DNA of 64,000 nucleotides from Actinospica sp035552695 (GCF_035552695.1 NZ_DASZKT010000043.1:1-64000), one strand, 5' to 3'. Shown: positions 24,867 to 33,819, counted from the stretch's first letter. Translations and numbers: made by a program. The notes: generated from the letters alone by a model not told the origin.

Positions 24867-25751
24867 ATGGCTATCTTCCTCAACGAGGACTCGAAGATCA
24901 TCGTCCAGGGCATGACCGGCTCCGAGGGCATGAAGCACACCAAGCGGATGCTGGCTTCGGGCTCGAAGATCGTCGGCGGCGTGAACCCGCGCAAGGCGGG
25001 CGAGAAGGTCGAGATCGACGGCGTGCAGATCCCCGTCTACGGCACCGTGGCCGACGCCATCGCCGAGACCGGCGCCGACGTCTCGGTCATCTTCGTACCG
25101 CCGGCCTTCGCCAAGAGCGCCGTGATCGAGGCGATCGACGCCGGGATCCCGCTGGCCGTCGTCATCACCGAGGGCATCCCGGTGCACGACTCGACCGAGT
25201 TCTGGGCGCACGCGCAGGGCAAGCGGACCCGCATCATCGGCCCGAACTGCCCCGGCCTGATCAGTCCGGGGAAGTCCAACGCGGGCATCATCCCGGCGGA
25301 CATCACCAAGCCCGGCAAGATCGGCCTGGTGTCCAAGTCCGGCACGCTGACCTACCAGATGATGTACGAGCTGCGCGACCTGGGCTTCTCCAGCGCCGTC
25401 GGCATCGGCGGCGACCCGGTCATCGGCACCACGCACATCGACGCGCTGCAGGCCTTCCAGGACGACCCGGAGACCGCGGCGATCGTGATGATCGGCGAGA
25501 TCGGCGGAGACGCCGAGGAGCGCGCCGCGGCCTACATCAAGGAGCACATCACCAAGCCGGTGGTGGGCTACGTGGCCGGATTCACCGCGCCCGAGGGCAA
25601 GACGATGGGCCACGCCGGAGCGATCGTGTCCGGTTCCTCCGGCACCGCGCAGGCGAAGAAGGAGGCCCTCGAGGCCGTCGGCGTGAAGGTCGGCAAGACC
25701 CCGTCCGAGACCGCGAGGCTGATGCGCGAGATCATCGAGGCTGTGAATTAG
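24867..25751 (+). CDS. sucD: Succinyl-CoA synthetase alpha subunit
   Basis: 294 aa. The N-terminal CoA-binding Rossmann domain begins MAIFLNEDSKIIVQGMTGSEG, and the C-terminal ligase domain carries the phosphorylated His in MGHAGAIVSG (about residue 250) and GPNCPGLISPG. AAGAGGAGG precedes the ATG. Forms the enzyme with SucC encoded immediately upstream. A 15-bp-arm hairpin lies about 90 bp downstream at 25844. Confidence 0.97.
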   Translation: MAIFLNEDSKIIVQGMTGSEGMKHTKRMLASGSKIVGGVNPRKAGEKVEIDGVQIPVYGTVADAIAETGADVSVIFVPPAFAKSAVIEAIDAGIPLAVVITEGIPVHDSTEFWAHAQGKRTRIIGPNCPGLISPGKSNAGIIPADITKPGKIGLVSKSGTLTYQMMYELRDLGFSSAVGIGGDPVIGTTHIDALQAFQDDPETAAIVMIGEIGGDAEERAAAYIKEHITKPVVGYVAGFTAPEGKTMGHAGAIVSGSSGTAQAKKEALEAVGVKVGKTPSETARLMREIIEAVN

Positions 25752-25843
25752 CTTTCGCGGGCCCGCCGCGCGATTGGTCGCGGTGGGTCGAGGCCGGCGT
25801 CCGAGACGGTAGTACGGTCGGCGAGCTTAGCCGCATGCGAACT

Positions 25844-25876
25844 GGATCCCCCTCCCGCTCGGCGGGCGGGGGATCC
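25844..25876 (+). terminator. Strong hairpin after sucCD
   Basis: GGATCCCCC/GGGGGATCC plus CCCGC/GCGGG with one internal mismatch and a TCG loop. It is placed between sucD and the DUF6350 gene and is the likely terminator of the sucCD transcript. A frame opening at 25835 runs through it, which argues for a later start of the next gene. Confidence 0.75.
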
Positions 25877-25945
25877 GGTTCTCGTTTGGGTGACCGGATG
25901 GCGAGCCGCGTCCGGGTGTGCGTGCCCGCGCGCGAGCATGGTGGG

Positions 25946-27796
25946 GTGGCCGACACCGAACAAGCGGCCGCCGGGGCCGAGGCCGAGCAGGGGGAGCTCA
26001 GACCGACGCCGCGGCCGCTGCTCCCGCTTCCGCGCATGATCGCCGATCAGCTCGCCCAGCTTCCGCAGCTTCCGGAGACGGCGCGGGCGCTGCCGTCCCG
26101 CGTCCGGCGGGATTTCACCGAGAACGGCGCCGCGTACCTGTACGGGGTGCGCGCCGCGATGCTGGTGGCGGTCGGCGGGTGGCTCGTGGCCGTATCGCTC
26201 ACGCTGCTGCTGTGGGCCACGGCCGCGCCCGCCGGCTCCGACCCGATGATTCCGCTGCGCGTCAGCGGCCAGCTCTGGCTCGCGGCGCATCACGTGCTGC
26301 TGCACGCGCCGGACGGCCCCTTCGGTCTCAGCCCTCTGGGATTCACGCTGCTGCCGGTGATGGGCCTGGTCGCGACCGGGCGGCGGACGGCGCGGCGGGC
26401 GCCGGAGTACGCGGTCCGGGCCTCGCTCGGCGCGGCGGTCGGGTACGCGTTGTGCGCGTGCGCCATCGCGGCCGCGAGCGCGGGCAACGGGCTGACGCCG
26501 GAATACGCGCAGGTCGCGCTGTATCCGGCGGTGATCGCGCTCGTCGGCCACGGCGTGGGCGCGGCCGGTGCGATCAGGGATCTGATGCCGCGGATGGAAG
26601 CGCCCTGGCTTCCGGCCGCGGTGCGCGGGACGGTGGCCGCGCTCAGCGTCTACCTCGGCGCGGCGGCACTGCTCGCGGCGGGCCTCATCATCGCGCACGC
26701 CGACGACGCGTTGGCGGCGCAGCGCCAGATCGGCGGGGGACTGACCGGCGAGAGCGGCCTGTTCCTGGTGGATGTCGCGTTGGTGCCGAACGCGGCGCTG
26801 TGGGCGATCGCCGTCCTCGCCGGGCCCGGTTTCGCGCTCGGCACGGGGACGAACGTGTCCGTGTTCTCGGTCGTGCGCGGGCCGCTGCCCGGACTGCCGC
26901 TGCTCGCCGCGACCCCGGCTTCGCAGCACCCTGCGGCCGGGTGGCTGGCGCTGTTCCTGGTGCCGGCGGCGGCCGGGGCACTGGCCGCGGCGGTGATCGG
27001 GCGCGGGGCACGCGCGTGGCCCGACCGGGTCACCGCGACCGCGGCGATGGCGGCGGGCGGCGGGCTGGTGCTGGCCGTGGCGGAGATGTACGCGGGCGGC
27101 CCGGTGGCCTTCGGCCCGATGTCGGTGGTCGGCTCGACGGCGTGGCTCGTCGGCGCGCTCGTCTCCGCGGAGCTGCTGTTGGCGGCCGCGGCCGCGTTCG
27201 GCGTCTGGTACGCCGCGCCCGCGCTGGCCGGACGGCTGCGCGGGCGCGGTGAGACGGGCTGTGAGGTTCCGGCCTACGGCGACGACGAGTCGTACGCCGC
27301 GGTCGAGCCGGGGTCCGCCCCGGTGTTCGTCGCGAGCCTCGAATCAGGCCTGGACGACGACCGTGTGGCAGACCATGTCGGCGAAGGTCCGGTTCCTGGC
27401 GTCCCAGAGGGGGGCGAAGTACCCGATGTAGCAGGGCAGGCCGTCGAGGATGTGCGCGAGCCCGCGGACGAAGGAGCCGCCGAAGCCGGTGAACTGGCCG
27501 TCGGCCTCCCGGATCAGCTTGATGTGCAGGACGCCCTTGCCGACGGACTGGCCGGTGGTGCCTTGCCGGTACAGGTTCCACAGGCCGACGACGAGGGCGT
27601 ACAGGACGCCGACGAGCAGGGCGACGACGGCGCCCCCGGGGACTCCGCCGCTGGTGGCTCCGGTGGTGGGGTCGACGGTGACCGGCTTCATGGAGCTGAA
27701 GTAGTAGATGTAGCAGGCCCAGGTGGGAATCAGCAGGGCGACGTAGTCGATGAGCCCGGCGCCGACGCGCTGCCCCCAGCCGGCGAAGGCCGCTGA
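25946..27796 (+). CDS. DUF6350 family polytopic membrane protein (PerM-like), with antisense C-terminal extension
   Basis: 616 aa from GTG 25946. Residues about 45-445 are a multi-pass membrane domain with roughly nine helices (LYGVRAAMLVAVGGWLVAV, FTLLPVMGLVATGR, LPLLAATPAS, and so on), matching the DUF6350 proteins found between sucCD and purN in streptomycete-type genomes. The function is not established; some are named after division protein PerM. After about residue 465 (GSAPVFVASLESG) the frame continues about 150 residues through the opposite strand of the RDD gene, giving an acidic, repetitive, unstructured tail. The usual stop has probably been lost; the functional protein likely ends near 27340. 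Confidence 0.8.
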   Translation: MADTEQAAAGAEAEQGELRPTPRPLLPLPRMIADQLAQLPQLPETARALPSRVRRDFTENGAAYLYGVRAAMLVAVGGWLVAVSLTLLLWATAAPAGSDPMIPLRVSGQLWLAAHHVLLHAPDGPFGLSPLGFTLLPVMGLVATGRRTARRAPEYAVRASLGAAVGYALCACAIAAASAGNGLTPEYAQVALYPAVIALVGHGVGAAGAIRDLMPRMEAPWLPAAVRGTVAALSVYLGAAALLAAGLIIAHADDALAAQRQIGGGLTGESGLFLVDVALVPNAALWAIAVLAGPGFALGTGTNVSVFSVVRGPLPGLPLLAATPASQHPAAGWLALFLVPAAAGALAAAVIGRGARAWPDRVTATAAMAAGGGLVLAVAEMYAGGPVAFGPMSVVGSTAWLVGALVSAELLLAAAAAFGVWYAAPALAGRLRGRGETGCEVPAYGDDESYAAVEPGSAPVFVASLESGLDDDRVADHVGEGPVPGVPEGGEVPDVAGQAVEDVREPADEGAAEAGELAVGLPDQLDVQDALADGLAGGALPVQVPQADDEGVQDADEQGDDGAPGDSAAGGSGGGVDGDRLHGAEVVDVAGPGGNQQGDVVDEPGADALPPAGEGR

Positions 27797-28906
27797 GCCC
27801 ATCCCGCCGCCGGGTACGCCCGCGTACGCACCCTGCATGCCCGGGCCGGGGCCGTAGCCCTGCGCGCCGGGGGCGCCGTACTGGCCGGGGGCGCCGTACG
27901 GCTGCTGTCCGTACTGCTGCTGTCCCTGCTGCGGCCCGCCGAACTGCGGCTGCTGGCCCGGCTGTCCGTACTGCGCCTGCTGGGGTCCGCCGAACTGCTG
28001 ACCCGGCGCCTGGTCCTGCGTGCCGGGGGCGCCCCACGGGTTCGGCTGGCCCGCGGTCGGCGAGCCGCCGGGCGGCGTGTTCGTGGGCTGCGGTCCGCCG
28101 AACTGCTGCGGCGGCTGCGCATACGGGTTCTGCTGGCCGGGCGCGCCGTACGGCTGCTGTCCGTACTGCTGCTGCTGTCCGGGCTGGCCCTGCGGAGCGC
28201 CGAACTGCGGCGGCTGCTGGCCCGGCTGTCCGGGCTGGCCATACTGGGGCTGGCCCTGCGGCGCGCCGAACTGCGGCTGCTGACCCGGCTGTCCGGGCTG
28301 GCCGTACGGCTGCTGTCCCTGCTGCGGTCCGCCGAACTGCGGCGGCTGCTGACCGGGCTGTCCGTACTGCGGCTGACCCGGCTGTCCCGGCGGCGGGCCG
28401 AACTGCGGGTTCTGACCCGGCTGCTGGCCGAACTGCTGCGCCGCTCCGGGCTGCTGTCCGTACTGCTGCTGTCCGGGCTGGCCCTGCTGCGGTCCGCCGC
28501 CGAACTGCGGCTGCTGTCCCGGCTGTCCGTACTGCCCCTGCGCGCCGGCCGGCTGCCCGAACTGCGGCTGGCCCTGCTGCGGTCCGCCGAACTGCGGGTT
28601 CTGCTGCGCGCCCGGCTCCGAGCCCGGACCCCAGGTCAGCCGGGTCGGCTCGGCGCTCGACGCGTCACCCGCACCGGGCTGGCCCGGCTGCCCGGGCTGC
28701 CGGCCGAGGGTCGGGATGGCCCACTGCGTCGGCTCGGCCTGGGTGTTCGGCTGCTGCGCGGCGGGCGGCTGCGGCGTCGGCTCGCTGCCCTGGTTCTGGT
28801 TCCCCAGCGTCGGGATGGCCCACTGGGTCGGCTCGGCCTGCGGCGCCGGCCGGGAGGACTGGTCGTCCGGCTGGGCGGGACTGGACTCGGAAGAGGGGTC
28901 GGACAT
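27344..28906 (-). CDS. RDD family membrane protein with very long Pro/Gln/Gly-rich N-terminus
   Basis: 520 aa. Residues 1-100 contain two exact copies of AEPTQWAIPTLG. Residues about 100-370 are imperfect repeats built from QPGQQPQFGGPQQGQ-like units. The C-terminal about 150 residues form the RDD domain, from SAAFAGWGQRVGAGLIDYVALLIPTW through YRQGTTGQSVGKGVLHIKLIREADG to the end. RDD proteins are integral membrane proteins of mostly unknown function, proposed in some cases to be transporters. The Q/P-rich arm would be cytoplasmic. It is the last of a minus-strand series of similar proteins and overlaps the end of the DUF6350 gene by 453 nt on the other strand. Confidence 0.9.
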   Translation of the reverse strand: MSDPSSESSPAQPDDQSSRPAPQAEPTQWAIPTLGNQNQGSEPTPQPPAAQQPNTQAEPTQWAIPTLGRQPGQPGQPGAGDASSAEPTRLTWGPGSEPGAQQNPQFGGPQQGQPQFGQPAGAQGQYGQPGQQPQFGGGPQQGQPGQQQYGQQPGAAQQFGQQPGQNPQFGPPPGQPGQPQYGQPGQQPPQFGGPQQGQQPYGQPGQPGQQPQFGAPQGQPQYGQPGQPGQQPPQFGAPQGQPGQQQQYGQQPYGAPGQQNPYAQPPQQFGGPQPTNTPPGGSPTAGQPNPWGAPGTQDQAPGQQFGGPQQAQYGQPGQQPQFGGPQQGQQQYGQQPYGAPGQYGAPGAQGYGPGPGMQGAYAGVPGGGMGSAAFAGWGQRVGAGLIDYVALLIPTWACYIYYFSSMKPVTVDPTTGATSGGVPGGAVVALLVGVLYALVVGLWNLYRQGTTGQSVGKGVLHIKLIREADGQFTGFGGSFVRGLAHILDGLPCYIGYFAPLWDARNRTFADMVCHTVVVQA

Positions 28907-28992
28907 GGTTCCGCACGCTATCCGACTAATCCACGCCAGGTAACCCCGCCCCCGGACTTGTCACCTGATTGTGGTGTTGGACAGCCGCTCGT

Positions 28993-29871
28993 TCACCTGG
29001 CCTGGACGACCACGGACGAGGCGATTTTGTCGCTCCATGTCTGCGACTTCTGATCCCACAGCGGCCACAGGTAGTTCAGGATTCCGGGAATCACGCAGAT
29101 CGCCCAGAACACGGCGTTCATGAAAAGGCGCAGGATTCCGTACGCCGGGCCCACGACCTGCCCGTCCGAGTATCGCGCGAGTCGGATACCGGCCATTCTC
29201 TTGCCGGTGGACTGCCCGGCCTTTCCGGCGAGGTACGCGTTGTAGACGGCCCACACCAGGCCGACGACGGAAATCACCCAGCCGGTGATGCGCGGGCCGT
29301 TTCCCCAGTCGTAGTACGCGGCGTCGGTCAACCAGCCGCCGATGAGCGCGATGCCGTTGTCGATCAGCCACGCCCCGACACGCTGCCACCACGTAGCGAA
29401 CGGCGGCATCCCGGGCGGCAGGCCCGTCGCGCCGAGCGGCGCGCCGCCGTACTGCGGGCCGTAGCCGGGAGGCGGCGGGGGCGGATAGCCGTAGCCGGGC
29501 GGCGGCTGGTCCTGCGGCTGCGGCCGGCCGTATTCAGGCTGCTGACCGTAGCCCGGCTGTTGGGCGTACGAGGGCTGCTGCTGGTCGTAGCCGGGCTGTT
29601 GACCGTGGCCGGGTTGCTGTTGCCCGTGCTCGTTCGGCGGCTGCCACGCCTGTTGCGGCTGCCCGGGCTGTTGCTGCTGGTTGAGCGGCGGCGGGACGGC
29701 GGTGTACGCGGTCGGATTGCCCTGCTCGTCGACGCGCGGCTGCTGGTGCAGTTCCCGCAGCGCGTCCTCGGGCGCGACCGGCGGCTCGCCCTGGCCCGCC
29801 GCCGCCGCGGACTGCTGCTGCTGCTCCTGCGAATGCGGGTCCTGCGAGCTCGGGTTCTCGGGCGTCGTCAC
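28993..29871 (-). CDS. RDD family membrane protein with Gln/Pro/Tyr-rich N-terminus
   Basis: 292 aa from GTG 29871, which has GGAGG 5 nt upstream; an ATG at 29910 is in frame but has no ribosome-binding site. Residues about 1-165 are Gln/Pro/Tyr/Gly-rich (for example GYDQQQPSYAQQPGYGQQPEYG). The RDD domain follows (WWQRVGAWLIDNGIALIGG, AGQSTGKRMAGIRLARYSDG, and a final WDQKSQTWSDKIASSVVVQ). It is a paralogue of the neighbour at 27344. The two genes are 86 bp apart on the same strand and may be transcribed together. Confidence 0.9.
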   Translation of the reverse strand: MTTPENPSSQDPHSQEQQQQSAAAAGQGEPPVAPEDALRELHQQPRVDEQGNPTAYTAVPPPLNQQQQPGQPQQAWQPPNEHGQQQPGHGQQPGYDQQQPSYAQQPGYGQQPEYGRPQPQDQPPPGYGYPPPPPPGYGPQYGGAPLGATGLPPGMPPFATWWQRVGAWLIDNGIALIGGWLTDAAYYDWGNGPRITGWVISVVGLVWAVYNAYLAGKAGQSTGKRMAGIRLARYSDGQVVGPAYGILRLFMNAVFWAICVIPGILNYLWPLWDQKSQTWSDKIASSVVVQAR

Positions 29872-29940
29872 CGTGGCCTCCAAGATCTGTCCGTCCGTCA
29901 AACAGATCATGTGACAGGGTCGGCCGGGCCGCCTCCCGGA

Positions 29941-30393
29941 CTACGCCAACCGCGTGCCGCCGAGGACGAAGCCGAAGCGGTGCAGCTGCCAGACCCAGGC
30001 GAGCGCCAGCAGGACGCCGAGCACGGTGTTGCGCCGGCGTACCGGGAGATTGGCCCAGGAGGCGACCGGGTCGATGCGCGTGAGCGGCGCGGCGAGGAAG
30101 ACCGCGAACGCGAGGACGGTCAGCGGATTGGCCGTCAGGGCGGCCGTCCAGTGCCCGGCCCCGGCCTCCATGAACACGGTCGTCGAGCCGCACATCGGGC
30201 ACGGGATACCGGTCAGCCGCCGCAGCGGGCAGAGCGCGCCGGGGTCGTGGTGCCCGTGGATCCAGGCGGCGCCGAGCGAGCAGACCGCGGCCAGGCCGAG
30301 TCGTCCGCCGGAGGCGAGGACCCGCTCCGGGACGCCGCGCGGCGCCAGCCGGACCAGCCGGCTCGGGGCCGGTGCCGCCTCGGCCGCGGACAT
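29941..30393 (-). CDS. DUF2752 family membrane protein
   Basis: 150 aa from ATG 30393; a longer frame upstream is the shadow of the preceding gene. The diagnostic motif is CPLRRLTGIPCPMCGSTT near residue 50, with two Cys pairs, followed by TM helices NPLTVLAFAVFLAAPLT and NTVLGVLLALAWVWQL. The role of the family is unknown. It starts 5 nt after the stop of the DUF4190 gene, with AGGGGC overlapping that stop as ribosome-binding site, so the two genes form a coupled pair. Confidence 0.88.
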   Translation of the reverse strand: MSAAEAAPAPSRLVRLAPRGVPERVLASGGRLGLAAVCSLGAAWIHGHHDPGALCPLRRLTGIPCPMCGSTTVFMEAGAGHWTAALTANPLTVLAFAVFLAAPLTRIDPVASWANLPVRRRNTVLGVLLALAWVWQLHRFGFVLGGTRLA

Positions 30394-30398
30394 CGGCC

Positions 30399-31442
30399 TC
30401 AGCCCCTGGTCCCGAAGTCGTTCTGGAAGTTCGTCTCGCACTGGTTCTGCGCGGAGATCGTCGTGGCCGAGCGCAGGCAGTTCGAGAGCTGCGACAGCTG
30501 CGTGTAGAAGATCAGCGAGAACGCCAGGATCATCAGCGAGAGCAGCGAGGCGATCGAGCTCCACACGATCGCGCCGACGGCCTCCGGCGCGCGCTTGCCC
30601 TTCGCCAGCGCCGCACGCTGCGCGAACACGCCAAGCCACAGCCCGGTCAGCCCGAGCACGAGCCCGGCCCCGGCGCCGACCATCCACGTCGGGAAGTTCG
30701 AGATGCTGTACCAGATCGCCAAGAGCGTGCACCCGATCGCGCCGAGGGCCAGGCCGCGCGCCCACCGGGTGCGCAGATCCAGCGGCTGACGCTTCTCCTG
30801 CTCGGCGGGCTGACGCTGCTGCCGCTGGCGCTGCCACGGGTCGTCCTGCTGCTGATTCGGGGGCTGCTGCGGCCTCGGCGGCCCGTAGCGGTTCGGGTCC
30901 TGCCAGGGCGGCATCGGCGGGGGCGGCGGACCGAACGGACCCGGCTGGTCGTAAGGATTCTGCGGCGGCTGCGGCGGCGCGATGGGCGGCGGCTCCGGGG
31001 TCCCCGGCGTGCCCTGCGCCTCAGGGGACTGATCGGACTGACCGGACTGTTCGGGTTGATCGCCCGGGGTCTCGGGCTTTCCGGAATCGGCCTCGGAGTC
31101 GCCGGCGCCGGCTGCGCCCTCGGCACCGTCCGCGTCCTGCGCGCCCGTCGTGCCCTCGGCACCGGCGGCATCCTCGGCACCCGCGGGCGGCGGCGCGGGC
31201 TGCTGCGGCGGCATGGCCACGCCCCAGCCGGCCTGCGACTGCGGGGCGGCGCCGGGGCGGCCGACGTACCAGGGCGCGGGCGCGGGCTGGCTGTCCGACC
31301 AGCGCGGGGGCTGCGGGGAGCGGTTCGGCGCGGCGTCGCCGGAACCGTCGCCCGAGTCCGGCCCCGGAGCGCTCTCCGGCCCGGCGGACCCGGTCTGGCT
31401 GGGCGAGGCGTCGGTCACGTTCTCCTCGGGCTCTGTCGTCAT
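30399..31442 (-). CDS. DUF4190-type membrane protein with long acidic Pro/Gln-rich N-terminus
   Basis: 347 aa. The first about 225 residues are disordered: an acidic Glu/Asp/Gly part, then Pro-rich PPPPPMPPWQ and PPQPPQNPYDQPG segments, then basic and Gln-rich. The C-terminus has three or four TM helices: ALGAIGCTLLAIWYSISNF, WMVGAGAGLVLGLTGLWLGV and IASLLSLMILAFSLIFYT. It ends with a short extracellular region bearing two Cys (NCLRSATTI, QCETNF) that could form a disulfide. First gene of the minus-strand series, divergent from purN. Confidence 0.8.
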   Translation of the reverse strand: MTTEPEENVTDASPSQTGSAGPESAPGPDSGDGSGDAAPNRSPQPPRWSDSQPAPAPWYVGRPGAAPQSQAGWGVAMPPQQPAPPPAGAEDAAGAEGTTGAQDADGAEGAAGAGDSEADSGKPETPGDQPEQSGQSDQSPEAQGTPGTPEPPPIAPPQPPQNPYDQPGPFGPPPPPMPPWQDPNRYGPPRPQQPPNQQQDDPWQRQRQQRQPAEQEKRQPLDLRTRWARGLALGAIGCTLLAIWYSISNFPTWMVGAGAGLVLGLTGLWLGVFAQRAALAKGKRAPEAVGAIVWSSIASLLSLMILAFSLIFYTQLSQLSNCLRSATTISAQNQCETNFQNDFGTRG

Positions 31443-31586
31443 ATCGTCGTCAGTCGCTGATTGGCCCTATCACGGTATCCATAGATATCGTTGGCCGCGA
31501 ATCCGTGTCCCGCCCGTTACGCGGCCGCTGGATACGGTGCACTTGATTGTCTGCAGCCAGAATCTCACAGAAAGGGAGCCGCGGTC

Positions 31587-32228
31587 GTGGCCTCCACTCT
31601 GGATCTCCTACCCGGCCATGCGCCGGCACGCCTGGTCGTGCTGGTCTCCGGCACCGGGACCAATCTCCAAGCCCTGCTCGACGCCTGCCGGGACCCGGCC
31701 TACGGCGCCGCGGTCGTCGCGGTGGGCGCCGACCGAGACGGCATCGCCGGACTCGAGCGCGCGCACGCGGCGGGCGTCCCCACCTTCGTCCACCGGGTCA
31801 AGGACCATCCGGACCGCCGGACCTGGGACCTCGCCATTCGCGACACCGTGGCGGCGTACGAACCGGACCTGGTGGTCAGCGCCGGGTTCATGAAGCTGCT
31901 CGGACCCGACTTCCTGGCGGCCTTCCCCGGCCGGGTCGTCAACACCCATCCGGCCCTGCTGCCCTCCTTCCCGGGCATGCACGCGGCGCGCGACGCGCTC
32001 GCCTACGGCGTCAAGGTCACCGGCTGCACCCTGTTCGCGGTGACCGAGGGCGTCGACGACGGCCCGGTGATCGCCCAGAGCGCGGTCCAGGTCGAGGCGG
32101 GCGACGACGAGAACTCCCTGCACGACCGCATCAAGGTCGCGGAACGAGCGCTGCTCGTGAACTACGTGGGCCGGATGGCCCGCAACGGCTGGACCATCGA
32201 CGCGGAGCGAAAGGTGACCGTGAAATGA
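31587..32228 (+). CDS. purN: Phosphoribosylglycinamide formyltransferase
   Basis: 213 aa. Transfers formyl from 10-formyl-THF to GAR in purine synthesis. Seen are the phosphate-binding loop SGTGTNLQAL, the catalytic Asn/His in VVNTHPALLPSFPG and Asp in EGVDDGPVIAQ. GTG 31587 has AAAGGGAG 8 nt upstream; the longer frame from 31491 lacks a ribosome-binding site. The stop overlaps the purH start (ATGA), so purN and purH are translationally coupled. Confidence 0.96.
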   Translation: MASTLDLLPGHAPARLVVLVSGTGTNLQALLDACRDPAYGAAVVAVGADRDGIAGLERAHAAGVPTFVHRVKDHPDRRTWDLAIRDTVAAYEPDLVVSAGFMKLLGPDFLAAFPGRVVNTHPALLPSFPGMHAARDALAYGVKVTGCTLFAVTEGVDDGPVIAQSAVQVEAGDDENSLHDRIKVAERALLVNYVGRMARNGWTIDAERKVTVK

Positions 32229-33808
32229 GCGAGACCATCGAGACCACCGAGACCGTCAGGATCCGCCGGGCGCTGGTCAGCGTCTACGACAAGACCGGCC
32301 TCGAGGAGCTGGCCCGGGGCCTGCACGCGGCCGGCGTCGCCCTCGTCTCCACCGGCAGCACGGCCGCGCGGATCCGCGCGGCGGGCGTGCCGGTCACCGA
32401 GGTGGCCGAGCTCACCGGCTTCCCCGAGTGCCTGGACGGCCGGGTCAAGACCCTGCATCCCAAGGTGCACGCGGGCATCCTCGCCGACCGCCGGCTGCCC
32501 GAGCACGTCGCGCAGCTCGACGAGCTCGGCATCGAGCCCTTCGACCTGGTGGTCGTCAACCTCTACCCGTTCACCCAGACGGTCGCCTCGGGTGCCGCGC
32601 CGGACGAATGCGTCGAGCAGATCGACATCGGCGGCCCGTCCATGGTGCGCGCCGCCGCGAAGAACCACCCGAGCGTCGCGGTCGTGGTCAACCCCGAGCG
32701 GTACGCCGACGTGCTCGGCACCGTGAACGCGGCCGACGGCGGCTTCACGCTGGCCCAGCGCAAGCGGCTCGCCGCCGAGGCCTTCGCGCACACCGCGGCG
32801 TACGACGCGGCCGTGGCCTCCTGGTTCGCCCGCGACTACGCGCCCGCCGACGACTCGCCGTTCCCCGAGTTCCTGGCGATGCCGTACGTGCGCTCCTCGG
32901 TGCTGCGCTACGGCGAGAACCCGCACCAGGGGGCCGCCCTCTACCTCGCGCAGCACAGCGCGGGCACGCTCGCCGAGGCGGAGCAGCTGCACGGCAAGGA
33001 GATGTCCTTCAACAACTACGTGGACTCCGACGCCGCGCTGCGTGCCGCGTACGACTTCGACGAGCCCTGCGTCGCGATCATGAAGCACGCCAACCCGTGC
33101 GGCATCGCGGTCTCCTCGGCCGACGTCGCCGACGCGCACCGCAAGGCGCACGCCTGCGACCCGGTCTCCGCGTTCGGCGGGGTCATCGCCGTCAACCGGC
33201 CGGTCAGCGTGGAGATGGCGCGGCAGGTCGCCGAGGTGTTCACCGAGGTGCTGATCGCCCCCGAGTACGAGCAGGGCGCGGTCGAGATCCTGGCCGCGCG
33301 CAAGAACATCCGGCTGCTGCGCACCCCGGCGCGGGCCCGCCGGCACGTCGAGTTCCGGCAGATCTGCGGCGGCCTGCTGGTCCAGCAGGGCGACCTCTAC
33401 CAGGCGCCCGGCGACGCGACCGAGGCCTGGCAGCTCGCCGCCGGACCGGCCGCGTCCGACGAGGTGCTCGCCGACCTCGCGTTCGCCTGGCGGGCGGTGC
33501 GCGCGGTGAAGTCCAACGCCATCCTGCTCGCGAGCGGACTCGCCTCGGTGGGCGTCGGCATGGGGCAGGTGAACCGGGTGGACTCGGCCAGGCTCGCCGT
33601 GGCCAGGGCCGACGAGCGGGCCGCCGGCTCGGTCGCCGCCTCGGACGCCTACTTCCCGTTCCCCGACGGCCTGCAGGTGCTGATCGACGCGGGTGTGCGC
33701 GCGGTCGTGCAGCCGGGCGGCTCGGTGCGGGACGCCGACTCGATCGCGGCGGCCGAGGCGGCCGGCGTGACCATGTACCTGACCGGCACCCGGCACTTCG
33801 CGCACTGA
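32225..33808 (+). CDS. purH: Bifunctional AICAR formyltransferase / IMP cyclohydrolase
   Basis: 527 aa. Performs the last two steps of IMP synthesis. The N-terminal MGS-like cyclohydrolase domain has ALVSVYDKTGLEELA, a phosphate loop STGSTAARIR and DGRVKTLHPKVHAGIL. The C-terminal AICAR transformylase has RYGENPHQGAALY, FNNYVDSDAALR and the catalytic KHANPCGIAV. The usual STGGTA loop reads STGSTA here, a mild variation. Starts inside the purN stop codon. A strong hairpin 12 nt downstream ends the transcript. Confidence 0.97.
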   Translation: MSETIETTETVRIRRALVSVYDKTGLEELARGLHAAGVALVSTGSTAARIRAAGVPVTEVAELTGFPECLDGRVKTLHPKVHAGILADRRLPEHVAQLDELGIEPFDLVVVNLYPFTQTVASGAAPDECVEQIDIGGPSMVRAAAKNHPSVAVVVNPERYADVLGTVNAADGGFTLAQRKRLAAEAFAHTAAYDAAVASWFARDYAPADDSPFPEFLAMPYVRSSVLRYGENPHQGAALYLAQHSAGTLAEAEQLHGKEMSFNNYVDSDAALRAAYDFDEPCVAIMKHANPCGIAVSSADVADAHRKAHACDPVSAFGGVIAVNRPVSVEMARQVAEVFTEVLIAPEYEQGAVEILAARKNIRLLRTPARARRHVEFRQICGGLLVQQGDLYQAPGDATEAWQLAAGPAASDEVLADLAFAWRAVRAVKSNAILLASGLASVGVGMGQVNRVDSARLAVARADERAAGSVAASDAYFPFPDGLQVLIDAGVRAVVQPGGSVRDADSIAAAEAAGVTMYLTGTRHFAH

Positions 33809-33819
33809 CGAACGCACGA

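Noticed and set aside
25835..25945. N-terminal extension of the DUF6350 frame
   Set aside because: It would translate through the sucCD terminator hairpin and has no ribosome-binding site; GTG 25946 is preferred.
28000..28900. CRISPR-like or VNTR array
   Set aside because: The repeats are in-frame codons for Gln/Pro/Gly-rich protein, vary in length and have no spacers.
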